Shown one piece after another: positions 43,583-51,034 of a DNA stretch of 64,000 nt (the first letter of the stretch is position 1; every line of letters starts with the position of its first letter). The DNA is from JADCRZ01 sp031399065 (GTDB lineage: Bacteria; Bacteroidota; Bacteroidia; Chitinophagales; Chitinophagaceae), in the NCBI GenBank assembly GCA_031399065.1, contig JANNOM010000048.1, positions 124,001 through 188,000 of the forward strand, read 5' to 3'. The translations under genes were made by a program, and so were the position numbers. The notes beneath the pieces were generated by a model. The model did no database searches. It was given only the letters and a program-made list of their open reading frames with translations, and had not been told where the DNA came from.

Positions 43583-43894
43583 ATGACTAAGCCGCTTACA
43601 CAGGAAGAGTACAAAAGAACCCTTACCGCACCCATGCTTAATGTAACCCGTAATGCCGGACCGGCAGTAAACATCTGGCCTTATGTAGATCAACTGGTTG
43701 CATCCAATATCGTTCACCCCCATGTTTATCGTAAACAGCTCGTAGAAGCCGTGTACCGCAACCCAACCCACCAGATCGACCACGTATTATTACCTACCGG
43801 CGACTCCCATGCATTTCATGTAATTGTAGTAGATATCAGTCAAAGGGCTATTATCGGGCATTACTTACAGGATTTGAATAAGGCGTACAGCTAA
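43583..43894 (+). CDS. Conserved hypothetical protein
   Basis: A soluble protein of 103 residues without recognised domain. The C-terminal half is patterned like an alpha/beta fold (QIDHVLLPTGDSHAFHVIVV, DISQRAIIGHYLQDL). Codon use and composition match the core genome rather than the AT-rich island that begins just downstream. It lies 88 bases before the tRNA gene. Confidence 0.65.
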   Translation: MTKPLTQEEYKRTLTAPMLNVTRNAGPAVNIWPYVDQLVASNIVHPHVYRKQLVEAVYRNPTHQIDHVLLPTGDSHAFHVIVVDISQRAIIGHYLQDLNKAYS

Positions 43895-43928
43895 GAGCAT
43901 TCATCAGCGGCCGTTTTGCGAACTATTT

Positions 43929-43958
43929 TTTGCGATTTGCCGAAAATACCTATTTTTG
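43929..43958 (+). promoter_or_regulatory. Promoter of tRNA-Asn
   Basis: TTTG (43929-43932), an 18-base gap and TATTTTTG (43951-43958) match the phylum consensus, 24 bases upstream of the tRNA. Confidence 0.65.
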
Positions 43959-43982
43959 CACTCCCCAATTAAAGGGGTGTAT

Positions 43983-44056
43983 TCCTCAGTAGCTCAGTTG
44001 GTTAGAGCATCTGACTGTTAATCAGAGGGTCTCTGGTTCAAGTCCAGACTGGGGAG
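43983..44056 (+). tRNA. tRNA-Asn (anticodon GTT)
   Basis: A 74-base cloverleaf: acceptor arms TCCTCAG/CTGGGGA with one G-T pair, D-arm with AGCTCAGTTGGTTAGAGC, anticodon stem TCTGA/TCAGA around loop CTGTTAA (anticodon GTT) and T-arm CTGGTTCAAGTCCAG. The CCA end is not encoded. Its 3' end serves as the apparent integration site of the accessory island downstream. Confidence 0.96.
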
Positions 44057-44073
44057 CAAGTATGACAAAAAGG
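44051..44073 (+). repeat. Left attachment-like site (tRNA-Asn 3' end)
   Basis: The 23 bases from GGGGAGCAAGTATGACAAAA onward recur at 48727-48749 with a single T/C difference. The flanking GTCCA of the T-arm is also shared. Direct repeats of a tRNA 3' end flanking AT-rich cargo are the mark of site-specific integration. Confidence 0.75.
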
Positions 44074-44096
44074 GTTCCATTAATTGGAACCCTTTT
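44068..44096 (+). terminator. Terminator of tRNA-Asn
   Basis: AAAAGGGTTCC (44068-44078), loop ATTAATT and GGAACCCTTTT (44086-44096) form an 11-bp perfect hairpin directly after the tRNA. Confidence 0.85.
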
Positions 44097-44261
44097 ATGT
44101 TTTGTAAAATCCTGCTTGAATAAAATTCGTTGTCTAAAAGTGCATAAATCAGATTGGAACCTTAAGAATATTCAATTGGTTCTACATTAAATCGGGCATA
44201 TATTAGGGTTAACTTGTCTCATCAATACGTAATATTTTAATATCTTACTTAAAAATATTAT

Positions 44262-45569
44262 ATGAGTACTTCATTTGATAAAATTTTAAAACGATGTGAA
44301 GCTAAAGGACTTAAAACTAAAAGTTATTCTCCATCACTTGAATCGTCACCTTTAGAATATAAAAGAAAAAGCGGTATTGTTATTCAAATTCCAGAAGGTC
44401 GAGATTTTAGAAATATAATATTGCTAGATGATGAAGAAATTGAATTAGCAGAAAAAAGCCAGTTTGAAGAATTCAAATTTATTAAATCATACGAAGCCAT
44501 TTGGTCAAGTGAACTAGGCACTATTGAATGCCAACTGCAAACTGACGGTATTTTGCAGAACCCAATGATGCTTAAACGGCGTCTAGATATTCTTTTTCGA
44601 AACATTACCACAACAAGTAATGATGACGATGCATCAATAAAAAGTTATGAATTTCCGAGTCCCGGACAGGATATAAAAATTTATTTAGGGGAAAGCAGTA
44701 TAGAATTTTCTATACTTTCAGCCTATAGACGTCATGGTCTATTTGTCGGAAGACGTATCAGACCAAGAATGACTTTGAGAATTACAAACCTTAATATTAC
44801 AACTCATGAAGATGCCCTTAAGTATCTTTTAAAAATTGGGAACTCTGTATTGTTCCAAATCGATTTGGCTTCCAATATTCCTATACATTTGACACTCGAT
44901 AGAGATCTTTTTAGAGAACTAAGAATTAGGCGCGCAAATAAGATTCCACCGACATTTAAGCCTCCGAAATTTGAATATGACCATGAAACAATGTCTTTAT
45001 ATTGGTATGCTAGAACAGCACTAGATATGCCGTTGCTTCAATTTCTTGCTTATTATCAAATTTTAGAATTTTATTTCCCCCAATATTCTTATAAGGAAGC
45101 TCAACAAAAAATTAAAAATCTTTTCAAAAATCCCACCTTCGACATAAATAAAGAAAATGATATTGCGCAAATATTGAGTATAATAAAAGTATCATCACGA
45201 GGTAAGACTTTTGGGGATGAAAGAACACAACTGAGAGCAACTCTTCAAAGTTGTGTTGATAATGATAGCCTTTGGGATTTTTTTCAAGATGCAGACGAAA
45301 GAAAAGATTTTTTTGATGTTCAATCAAAAATTAAGGGTCTCGTGAAGCAAAAAATTTCATTTTCAAATAAAGATGTAGATATTCGTATTGACACAGCTAA
45401 TCGGATTTACGAATTGCGATGCCGTATAGTTCATACAAAAGATGAGGATGAATTGGATCTTATTCTTCCCACGTCACCAGAAATATCATTGCTAAAACAT
45501 GATCTTGAATTGATTGAATTTGTAGCAAGAAAAGTTTTAATTGCAGGAGGGAGGCAGCTTGTAATCTGA
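44262..45569 (+). CDS. Large accessory protein with C-terminal HEPN-like Rx4H motif
   Basis: A protein of 435 residues, strongly AT-rich. No full-length family was recognised. The N-terminal two-thirds look like mixed alpha/beta (RNIILLDDEEIELAEKS, DIKIYLGESSIEFSIL, RPRMTLRITNLNITTHEDAL). From about residue 240 the chain is helical (MSLYWYARTALDMPLLQFLA, YYQILEFYFPQYSYKEAQQK) and ends with ELRCRIVHTKDED, in which Arg386 and His391 form an R-x4-H motif. HEPN ribonucleases of toxin and anti-phage systems use this motif. It is the only sizeable gene between the tRNA and the first repeat block, so a stand-alone defence or toxin role is possible but inferred. Confidence 0.7.
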   Translation: MSTSFDKILKRCEAKGLKTKSYSPSLESSPLEYKRKSGIVIQIPEGRDFRNIILLDDEEIELAEKSQFEEFKFIKSYEAIWSSELGTIECQLQTDGILQNPMMLKRRLDILFRNITTTSNDDDASIKSYEFPSPGQDIKIYLGESSIEFSILSAYRRHGLFVGRRIRPRMTLRITNLNITTHEDALKYLLKIGNSVLFQIDLASNIPIHLTLDRDLFRELRIRRANKIPPTFKPPKFEYDHETMSLYWYARTALDMPLLQFLAYYQILEFYFPQYSYKEAQQKIKNLFKNPTFDINKENDIAQILSIIKVSSRGKTFGDERTQLRATLQSCVDNDSLWDFFQDADERKDFFDVQSKIKGLVKQKISFSNKDVDIRIDTANRIYELRCRIVHTKDEDELDLILPTSPEISLLKHDLELIEFVARKVLIAGGRQLVI

Positions 45570-45713
45570 TACCCGTCGCAGGAATAAAATTATAGTTTGA
45601 AAAATAGTAGTAATTCACCATATTTGACTGAAATTCAACAACTCTACAGTATAAAATTGCGAAAGTATCGGATCCACGTTGAGAATAATTTATGTATAAA
45701 TATGTATCTGTCT

Positions 45714-45853
45714 GACAAGTACTGTGTCGTATTTTTTAAAGAATGTCATTCCGGTAACTTACTAAAAGCAATCAGATCATCTATAAATTGGTTAGATAAT
45801 TTTCCAATTAGGGGAGCTAATACTAGTAAGGGTTTCAAGAAATTGAAACCCTT
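45714..45853 (+). repeat. Internal island repeat B (tRNA-end-like core plus terminator)
   Basis: A block of about 140 bases that recurs at 48630-48770, roughly 85% identical by hand count with one 1-base gap. Its 3' part has CCAATTAGGGGAGC followed by an 11-bp hairpin, AAGGGTTTCAA/TTGAAACCCTT, and a T run (45852-45858). This is the same order as tRNA 3' end plus terminator at 44051-44096. It is probably the relic right end of an earlier insertion. Confidence 0.7.
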
Positions 45854-45936
45854 TTTTTCACAGTTCCGACACATTTCCGACACTTTGGGTTCAATATCTT
45901 TTTTAAAACGTTATTATTATTTAATTTTAAAGAAAA

Positions 45937-46215
45937 ATGGAAGTACAAGCCCCTCAAAAAAAGACAACTATCGCCGACGCGTTATTAAGCCTAGCGAAAA
46001 GCGTAAGTAAATTAACAGATTCTCATATTAACTTATTAAAAAGAGTTAAAGCACTAGAGGAAACTAAAGGCGTTGGGTCAAACAATCCTAAAATTGCAGA
46101 ATTAAGTAATGAATTAACAGATCTGCAAACTAACATGGAGGCCGTTATGAATGCCGTTTCGTTTGAAAATGCAAAAGACTTTCCTCCATTAATCAAAAAA
46201 CAAGCGGAAGAATAA
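45937..46215 (+). CDS. Small coiled-coil protein in the island
   Basis: A protein of 92 residues, with the start preceded by an A-rich stretch (TTTTAAAGAAAA). Heptad-like patterns run through much of it (ADALLSLAKSVSKLTDSHIN, LLKRVKALEETKG, IAELSNELTDLQTNMEAVMN). No membrane segment and no recognised domain. It is close in style to the coiled-coil protein at 32977-33288 but not evidently homologous. Its 3' end overlaps a possible small gene on the opposite strand. Confidence 0.55.
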   Translation: MEVQAPQKKTTIADALLSLAKSVSKLTDSHINLLKRVKALEETKGVGSNNPKIAELSNELTDLQTNMEAVMNAVSFENAKDFPPLIKKQAEE

Positions 46216-46354
46216 GGTGAATTAGACCTGCCATTATACCAATTATCCCTATAATTATTCCCCTGAACCTGAAAGCCCCCATTGAATTCTTAGGTTGCTT
46301 TACTCCAATAAATAAGCTTGTAAATCCATAAACTAACAAAATAAGCCTTGCCAC
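46193..46354 (-). CDS. Possible 53-residue membrane protein
   Basis: A GTG at 46354 opens 53 codons ending in TGA at 46193. The product has two hydrophobic segments, VARLILLVYGFTSLFIGV and FRGIIIGIIGIMAGLIHLIL, joined by a short polar loop KQPKNSMGA. The pattern is protein-like rather than random, but there is no clear ribosome-binding site, and the end overlaps the coiled-coil gene by 23 bases. It could be a small transmembrane toxin or effector component, or chance. Confidence 0.35.
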   Translation of the reverse strand: MARLILLVYGFTSLFIGVKQPKNSMGAFRFRGIIIGIIGIMAGLIHLILPLVF

Positions 46355-46721
46355 ATACTGTTAGACGTATCATTATTTATTTTATTTTCAATTAAGCTTA
46401 CTCGATTCTTCAGTAAGTGATTGCTTACTATCTACATAGCTGTACCTTATCGAACCAGCCCACCTTTATTGAATGATATACTAAAAGCCTTTAGCAGCGG
46501 TATTTTCAGCTTATGAAATAAGGTATGAGCGGTCACCGACTCATCATACATGAAGTACTGGTAACGTAGATGAGGTCAAGAGATAAGTCAGCCTTAATAA
46601 CATAAACTCAGTTGCTACGATTTATCAATGAATGTTGGACATATGTTTTTCTGAAAAGTTGATATAAAGCATTGATACAAGACGAAAGAAAGATTCTTAT
46701 TTGAGAAATATAATTTATCAT
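46355..46721. other. AT-rich non-coding stretch in the island
   Basis: About 370 bases between the two possible small genes. No convincing gene, promoter or hairpin was found; it looks like decayed DNA. Confidence 0.5.
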
Positions 46722-46859
46722 ATGAATGATATTTCGGAAGAAGAAATGCAGACAATAAAACAAACAATGAAAGATTGGTTTCAACTTAATAATACATCAA
46801 TCATTTTCTCAACCATACTAAACCATGCATTTTTTAAGTATGAATATTCTGAGAGTTAG
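46722..46859 (+). CDS. Possible 45-residue protein
   Basis: An ATG at 46722 opens 45 codons (MNDISEEEMQTIKQTMKDWF at the start, then a hydrophobic IIFSTILNHAFFKY part). It is amphipathic and helix-prone at the N-terminus. It ends with a 4-base overlap into the 3' end of the convergent DUF3037 gene. No family was recognised. It may be a gene remnant. Confidence 0.3.
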   Translation: MNDISEEEMQTIKQTMKDWFQLNNTSIIFSTILNHAFFKYEYSES

Positions 46860-47737
46860 TGTTTCAATAATTCCTCGACTGCTTCCTCAGAATAATCCTT
46901 TAACTCAGTTTCAGTCACAATCCTCTTAGGGGCGGCGGAAAGTTCTAGCAGTCCGAGCGCATTGTCGTATGAGTCCCATAACGATTTATCAGTAGGTTTG
47001 GATACAATCAGGTCAAAGCGGAAATTATTTCTCTCTGCATAGTCGCCAAGCAAATTCAGATATCCATAATTGATGGCCGATTTATCCTGTATGGATTTCT
47101 CTTCTGTAAGGTCAAAACTGAGCGGCTTGATTAGGTTAGTAGAGCCATTCGTCCAAGCCAGATCAAATTTTAGTTCAATGTGCCGGTTATCGACTGTAGT
47201 TTTGATCACTTGATTTTTTACCAATTTCTTTTTCAGTTCGCGATGCTTTTCCAAAATGTAATGGGTAAACCGCTTGATCAGAAAAGACTCAGTATGTCGC
47301 ACGATTTCCGGCTTTTTAGTCATGATGCCGGGCAATAGCAGTTTTGCAAATTCATCAACAATTTTGCCAATCCGGTCGCCGTCAGAACTTCCAGATCGCT
47401 CTAGCAATACACTCACAGGTTCCGTAAATTGTAAAACGGTCGCATCTTCCGGCAGAACTACGGTGTGCAAGTATTTTTTGAAATCCTGTCTGGCCTCCGG
47501 AGAATCGAAGAACGAACGGCTGGCCTCACTTATCTTATGCTCGATATTTTTAATGAGATAATGATACAAGGTTTGGTCGAAATTCAGATAAATGGCCTTT
47601 ATCCGGTGCACGTTTCCCGCTATGAATTCAAATTTTTGGTCAGCCGGAAAGTGAAAAAGAACGCCAACATTCACAGCCTCCCCCAGAATAAAAGAGTGTT
47701 TATATTGCAAAATACTGTATGTGAAAGGCGTGGTCAT
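46856..47737 (-). CDS. DUF3037 domain protein paired with the HipA-like kinase
   Basis: A protein of 293 residues. The N-terminal YSILQYKHSFILGEAVNVGV (residues 7-26) is the DUF3037 signature. The rest is mixed helix and strand, with VDEFAKLLLPGI and FDLAWTNGSTNLIKPLSFDL. The domain has no established biochemical role and is usually encoded next to HipA-family kinases. Here its start overlaps the kinase stop by 4 bases, so the two are translationally coupled. It may bind or regulate the kinase or be its substrate; that is inference. It is cargo of the second interval of the tRNA-Asn island. Confidence 0.78.
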   Translation of the reverse strand: MTTPFTYSILQYKHSFILGEAVNVGVLFHFPADQKFEFIAGNVHRIKAIYLNFDQTLYHYLIKNIEHKISEASRSFFDSPEARQDFKKYLHTVVLPEDATVLQFTEPVSVLLERSGSSDGDRIGKIVDEFAKLLLPGIMTKKPEIVRHTESFLIKRFTHYILEKHRELKKKLVKNQVIKTTVDNRHIELKFDLAWTNGSTNLIKPLSFDLTEEKSIQDKSAINYGYLNLLGDYAERNNFRFDLIVSKPTDKSLWDSYDNALGLLELSAAPKRIVTETELKDYSEEAVEELLKH

Positions 47738-48534
47738 GAAATAAAACTTTTTAAAAGGTTTACAAAGTTAGTCGAATTTTTTTTAATGAGTGCCAGCCAC
47801 TGGGTTATGTCTTCATGCCTGGCGCTACTATATCCTGCTCTCGACAACTGCGTGAGGTATGGTTTTAGCGAATGGAAGTCGCTCGTTCGTAGGTATTCTT
47901 GGAATTCACCAAAGGAAGTGGCTTTCGTAGTCTTTCTGGATCGTTTTAGATAATTCCAGAAAATATGATACCGGTAAAAATTTTCATTCCATTTACCCGT
48001 CCGAAGTTCCTCAAACGCCTGATTGTCAATTTCAAAGCCAAGATCATGATCAATCAAATAGGCGGAATTGGACTTGACCAATAAATTGGGCTTCCCATTA
48101 TTTCTGTCCCGGTTCCGAATCAAACAATCAAAGGCGAAAAGGGTATCGAGACCAATCATTTTTTGAGCTTGACTTTTGGTGAACGCAGGATTGAACAATA
48201 TGTTGCCTTCTATTAATTCACAGCCAAATTTAAGCCGCTCGTCCACGCGATCATATATGTCCAAAACATTAGGATCTCTGATTTTCATACGAAAATCTTC
48301 ATCCATCTCGATCAGCGCTCCACTAGGCACGGGTAAATCAAATTTTTCGGCCAGCACATTTCCCAGCACTTCATTGGCGACAGAATCCTGCCGTTGGACC
48401 AAGTCCGAGGTAAACATTTTAACTACATAGGGTTTGACTCCATTCGGTGTATCAACCAGAACGGACCAAGGTTTGGTTCTGCCACCCTTGTCTATAATCC
48501 CATTAAAAGATACGGCTTTGTATACCGGCAGCAT
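47734..48534 (-). CDS. HipA-family protein kinase-like protein
   Basis: A protein of 266 residues, shorter than classical HipA (about 440). Kinase features are a possible ATP-binding lysine Lys39 (YVVKM), the catalytic loop NRDRNNGKPN (141-150) and the metal-binding IDHDLGFE (161-168), which are the HipA/PI-kinase-like equivalents of HRD and DFG. The N-terminal HipA subdomain is missing and no HipB-like helix-turn-helix antitoxin is encoded nearby; instead the DUF3037 gene overlaps it. HipA kinases phosphorylate glutamyl-tRNA synthetase or other targets to stop growth. The target here is unknown. Candidate toxin or defence kinase. Confidence 0.8.
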   Translation of the reverse strand: MLPVYKAVSFNGIIDKGGRTKPWSVLVDTPNGVKPYVVKMFTSDLVQRQDSVANEVLGNVLAEKFDLPVPSGALIEMDEDFRMKIRDPNVLDIYDRVDERLKFGCELIEGNILFNPAFTKSQAQKMIGLDTLFAFDCLIRNRDRNNGKPNLLVKSNSAYLIDHDLGFEIDNQAFEELRTGKWNENFYRYHIFWNYLKRSRKTTKATSFGEFQEYLRTSDFHSLKPYLTQLSRAGYSSARHEDITQWLALIKKNSTNFVNLLKSFIS

Positions 48535-48629
48535 AATCGCTTTTGTTAAATGCGAATGAAGATAATGAAATACTCAAGCATTTTCCTGAAAAATGAGTAA
48601 TAAAAGAAGCGATGCAATTTGTTTCTTGC

Positions 48630-48770
48630 GACAAATACTATGTCGTATTTTCCAAAGAATGTCATTCTGGTAACCTACTAAAAGCAATGAGATTATCTAT
48701 AAATTGGTTAGATGATTGTCCAATTAGGGGAGCAAGCATGACAAAAAGGTTTCAAGAAATTGAAGCCTTT
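48630..48770 (+). repeat. Island repeat C (relic tRNA-Asn 3' end plus terminator)
   Basis: The homologue of the block at 45714-45853. It contains the tRNA-end copy at 48727-48749 and an 11-bp hairpin AAAGGTTTCAA/TTGAAGCCTTT (48745-48770), again in the order found at the true tRNA. It is probably the displaced original 3' end. Confidence 0.7.
48727..48749 (+). repeat. Right attachment-like site
   Basis: GGGGAGCAAGCATGACAAAA and the next three bases match 44051-44073 at 22 of 23 positions. It closes the 4.7-kb accessory interval. Confidence 0.72.
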
Positions 48771-49374
48771 CTTGTTTGTTGTACTGCGCTACTTTTTCAA
48801 ATCTTCTGTGACCGTTGTCAAACCCTGGTGGAAGTTCTGGTAATGATTATTTCCTTTATATTTTATGTTAGTTCAATGTCCATCGTTTTTATCAAGTCGT
48901 TTTCGACATGTAGATATGCTTTACGGTTCCATCCCCAGACTGAGTAAACGAATAAGTAGCTATTAAGTGCCATTCACCAAACAATGGAAGAAGAAAGCCT
49001 CTATTACGATCCACATATCGGATGAATTTTCAAACATATGCAGCCAAATGTTGATTGGCGCTAATGCGATTGCATCTATAATAGCAGTGGCCAGTCGCTG
49101 CCAGAAGGTTAGGTATGTAGTTCCTTGCCTGGATGTCATGGAACACGTATCCATTAAGGATCGGTTACTGGCGGAATGTCCTACGAAAGTACAAGCTTAT
49201 GTAAAAAGGCTCACTCATTTATTTGCTGCGAAGCCTCCCATTCGATATCCTTGATAAACCGGTCGACCTGGAGGGGACAGGAGGGGTGAATAGCATTATG
49301 AAAAGTAGGCCACCGTCATAGGAGGAATGTATAAAAATGGTATATTACCTGGCATATAATTAACACCGACGTAT
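48771..49374. other. Degraded stretch downstream of the island
   Basis: About 600 bases without an intact gene. Several short open frames exist on both strands, but only the two remnants at 48892-49154 look protein-like. No promoter or terminator was recognised. Confidence 0.5.
48892..49154 (-). pseudogene. Gene remnants: RDD-like N-terminus and a second C-terminal fragment
   Basis: On the minus strand, 49154 to 48963 reads TTYLTFWQRLATAIIDAIAL near its start, which resembles the first helix of RDD-family membrane proteins, but stops after 63 codons. In another frame, 49029 to 48892 encodes 45 residues ending GEWHLIATYSFTQSGDGTVK plus nine more, which looks like the C-terminus of a real protein but has no start. 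Together they suggest a decayed or deleted gene. Assignment to RDD is tentative. Confidence 0.35.
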
Positions 49375-49797
49375 ATGGGATATGAATTGCATATCATCCG
49401 GAAGAACGACCTGGAAGACTTTGACGAAGAAAGCAATATTGGTCTTGACGAATGGCTGGCCTATATTGACACCGATCCTGATCTGGTAATTACCACTACC
49501 TATATGATAAAGGACCGCGCTAATCCAGGAAAGGTCATGCCTGCGCCCGGCTATTGCGATTGGCTTGCGCATCCCACGAATCGTGATCCGAACGGCCTGC
49601 CCTGGCTGGCCTATTTTGGCGGGGCCATCATCTCTAAATATCCCGATGAAGCACTTGTCCACAAAATGGTGGCCATTGCCAAGGTGCTCGGCGGGTGCGT
49701 ACAAGGCGACGAAGGCGAATTCTATGATAAGACGTATCAAGAGCAACTGCCGGTGCCTTTGCAACCAGCGAAACGCCCCTGGTGGAAATTTTGGTAA
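49375..49797 (+). CDS. Hypothetical protein, 140 residues
   Basis: A soluble acidic protein beginning MGYELHIIRKNDLEDFDEES. An EWLAYIDTDPDLVIT segment follows, and a C-terminal WLAYFGGAIISKYPDEALVH region. The tail KRPWWKFW is tryptophan-rich. Similar small proteins starting MGYxLHI are common in Bacteroidota as stand-alone genes and may include immunity-type proteins, but this was not shown. It precedes the frameshifted gene at 49821 by 23 bases. Confidence 0.6.
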   Translation: MGYELHIIRKNDLEDFDEESNIGLDEWLAYIDTDPDLVITTTYMIKDRANPGKVMPAPGYCDWLAHPTNRDPNGLPWLAYFGGAIISKYPDEALVHKMVAIAKVLGGCVQGDEGEFYDKTYQEQLPVPLQPAKRPWWKFW

Positions 49798-49820
49798 TTT
49801 GTTTGATATTTGATCCTACG

Positions 49821-50342
49821 ATGCATACACTACTTTATCAACGTTCAATAGGCAAAAAACTACTTATCCGAAGACTAATTTTGTTTATAGGTATTCTGCT
49901 AATAGCTTACCTAATACGGAATCACCAACCGGACTATGCCTTTGTTGTGATTTTGATACTGCTTACCTTTTCTTTTTTTTCTATTATACAGCTTAAATTA
50001 TATGGGGACGAATGTATAGTCAAGCGTTATTATGCTTTTGGAACCATACCGGTGCGCAGCAATGTAACAGCGCGGGATCAACCGGTGCTGCGAACGATCG
50101 AAATAGAATTAACGTCGGATGAAGATGCAGTCCTTATGGATACAGAGCCACCAGGTTCCTGGCTACTGACCCTGTTTCCATCTCCCCAATCCAAGTGGCA
50201 ACGCGCAGTTATTTAATCTGGAATTGGCCTACCGGACCGAAAAAAAATTACGTTGTTTGTCGATGACCAAGAACGAAGCCAGTTGGAAGCCTTGTTTGGG
50301 AAGTGGCAGGCTGTCGAACAAACACTCCGGGAGCTTGCCTGA
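49821..50342 (+). pseudogene. Two-helix membrane protein gene with two compensating frameshifts
   Basis: The frame from the ATG at 49821 (MHTLLYQRSIGKKLLIRRLI, then two membrane segments) runs to a stop at 50216. Protein-like sequence continues in the +1 frame from about 50179 (LPNPSGNAQLFNLELAYRTE) up to a run of eight A at 50240-50247, and then in the original frame (ITLFVDDQERSQLEALFGKW onward) to TGA at 50342. An extra C near 50178 and one missing A in the A run would restore a 173-residue protein. It may be a true pseudogene or two errors in homopolymer runs. Confidence 0.65.
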
Positions 50343-50490
50343 TTCTTTTTATTTTTGGGCGGCGGATCTAACCCTCGCCTTGTAGTATGCAACTTCAGTT
50401 ACCTTTTGACCCCATGCTTTCCCGTCAGCAATCAGCCATAGAAATAATTTATCATTAAATAAGGGTGAAATTTTTCCAGGAAAAAATATA

Positions 50491-51021
50491 TCAAAGAATT
50501 GCGCTTACTCCAAATAATTTCTTGCAGGTTTTTATAAGATACTTTTTTGATGATTGGGGAGATTGTTTGTCAGAGAAAAAAATGTCAATAACCTCACCTA
50601 CTTCAGCAATATTAAAATAACAGGAACCTTCTTTCGCTGAATCGTTGAAGCTTAGATCAGTAGAAACAATGTTATAACATAAGAGATTACTGGTATTGGT
50701 TAAAGAAAAGGAGAGAAAAGATCTGAAGTCTGAAAAGGAAGTAAGAACAACAATAGAATGATCGGGCAATTGTTTTACCAACCCATTAAGGCATCTTATT
50801 TCACGATCAATGCAGGGACCGCAGTAGATAGGATTTATTTTGTAAAATAATTGCTTCTTGTCCTTTGCCAAATTCAGCAATATATGCTCTGAACCTTGAA
50901 GATCCATTACTTTTAAATCAGCCGGCAGCAGTACTGCACCGCTTCCGCTTTTCTGAGAATAAGCCAAACTCGTAGCTATTGCAGAAAAAAACATCAGCAA
51001 AATCAACTGTTTTGTATGCAT
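50491..51021 (-). CDS. Exported thioredoxin-like protein with CGPC motif
   Basis: A protein of 176 residues from the ATG at 51021, which begins a signal peptide (MHTKQLILLMFFSAIATSLA). A thioredoxin-type motif IYCGPCIDREIRCLNGLV is near residue 66. The C-terminal half lacks an obvious cis-proline motif and is diverged (SSLLCYNIVSTDLSF-like region). It follows the propeller lipoprotein gene by 13 bases, a pairing common in Bacteroidota. It is probably a periplasmic redox or peptide-handling partner. AT-rich composition. Confidence 0.65.
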   Translation of the reverse strand: MHTKQLILLMFFSAIATSLAYSQKSGSGAVLLPADLKVMDLQGSEHILLNLAKDKKQLFYKINPIYCGPCIDREIRCLNGLVKQLPDHSIVVLTSFSDFRSFLSFSLTNTSNLLCYNIVSTDLSFNDSAKEGSCYFNIAEVGEVIDIFFSDKQSPQSSKKYLIKTCKKLFGVSAIL

Positions 51022-51034
51022 TACTTCAAGCAAT

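Noticed and set aside
45597..46010. 137-codon open frame in the island
   Set aside because: It runs through repeat B and its terminator hairpin. Over the part shared with the frame at 48612-48947, more differences change the residue than are silent, so the frame is not under coding selection. It also overlaps the better-supported gene at 45937.
48612..48947. 111-codon open frame overlapping repeat C
   Set aside because: It spans the right attachment-like site and its hairpin. It is similar to the frame in repeat B only because the DNA is duplicated, and the rest is low-complexity hydrophobic sequence.
48967..49254. 95-codon forward open frame
   Set aside because: It is the opposite strand of the RDD-like remnant and has no protein-like pattern or upstream signals.
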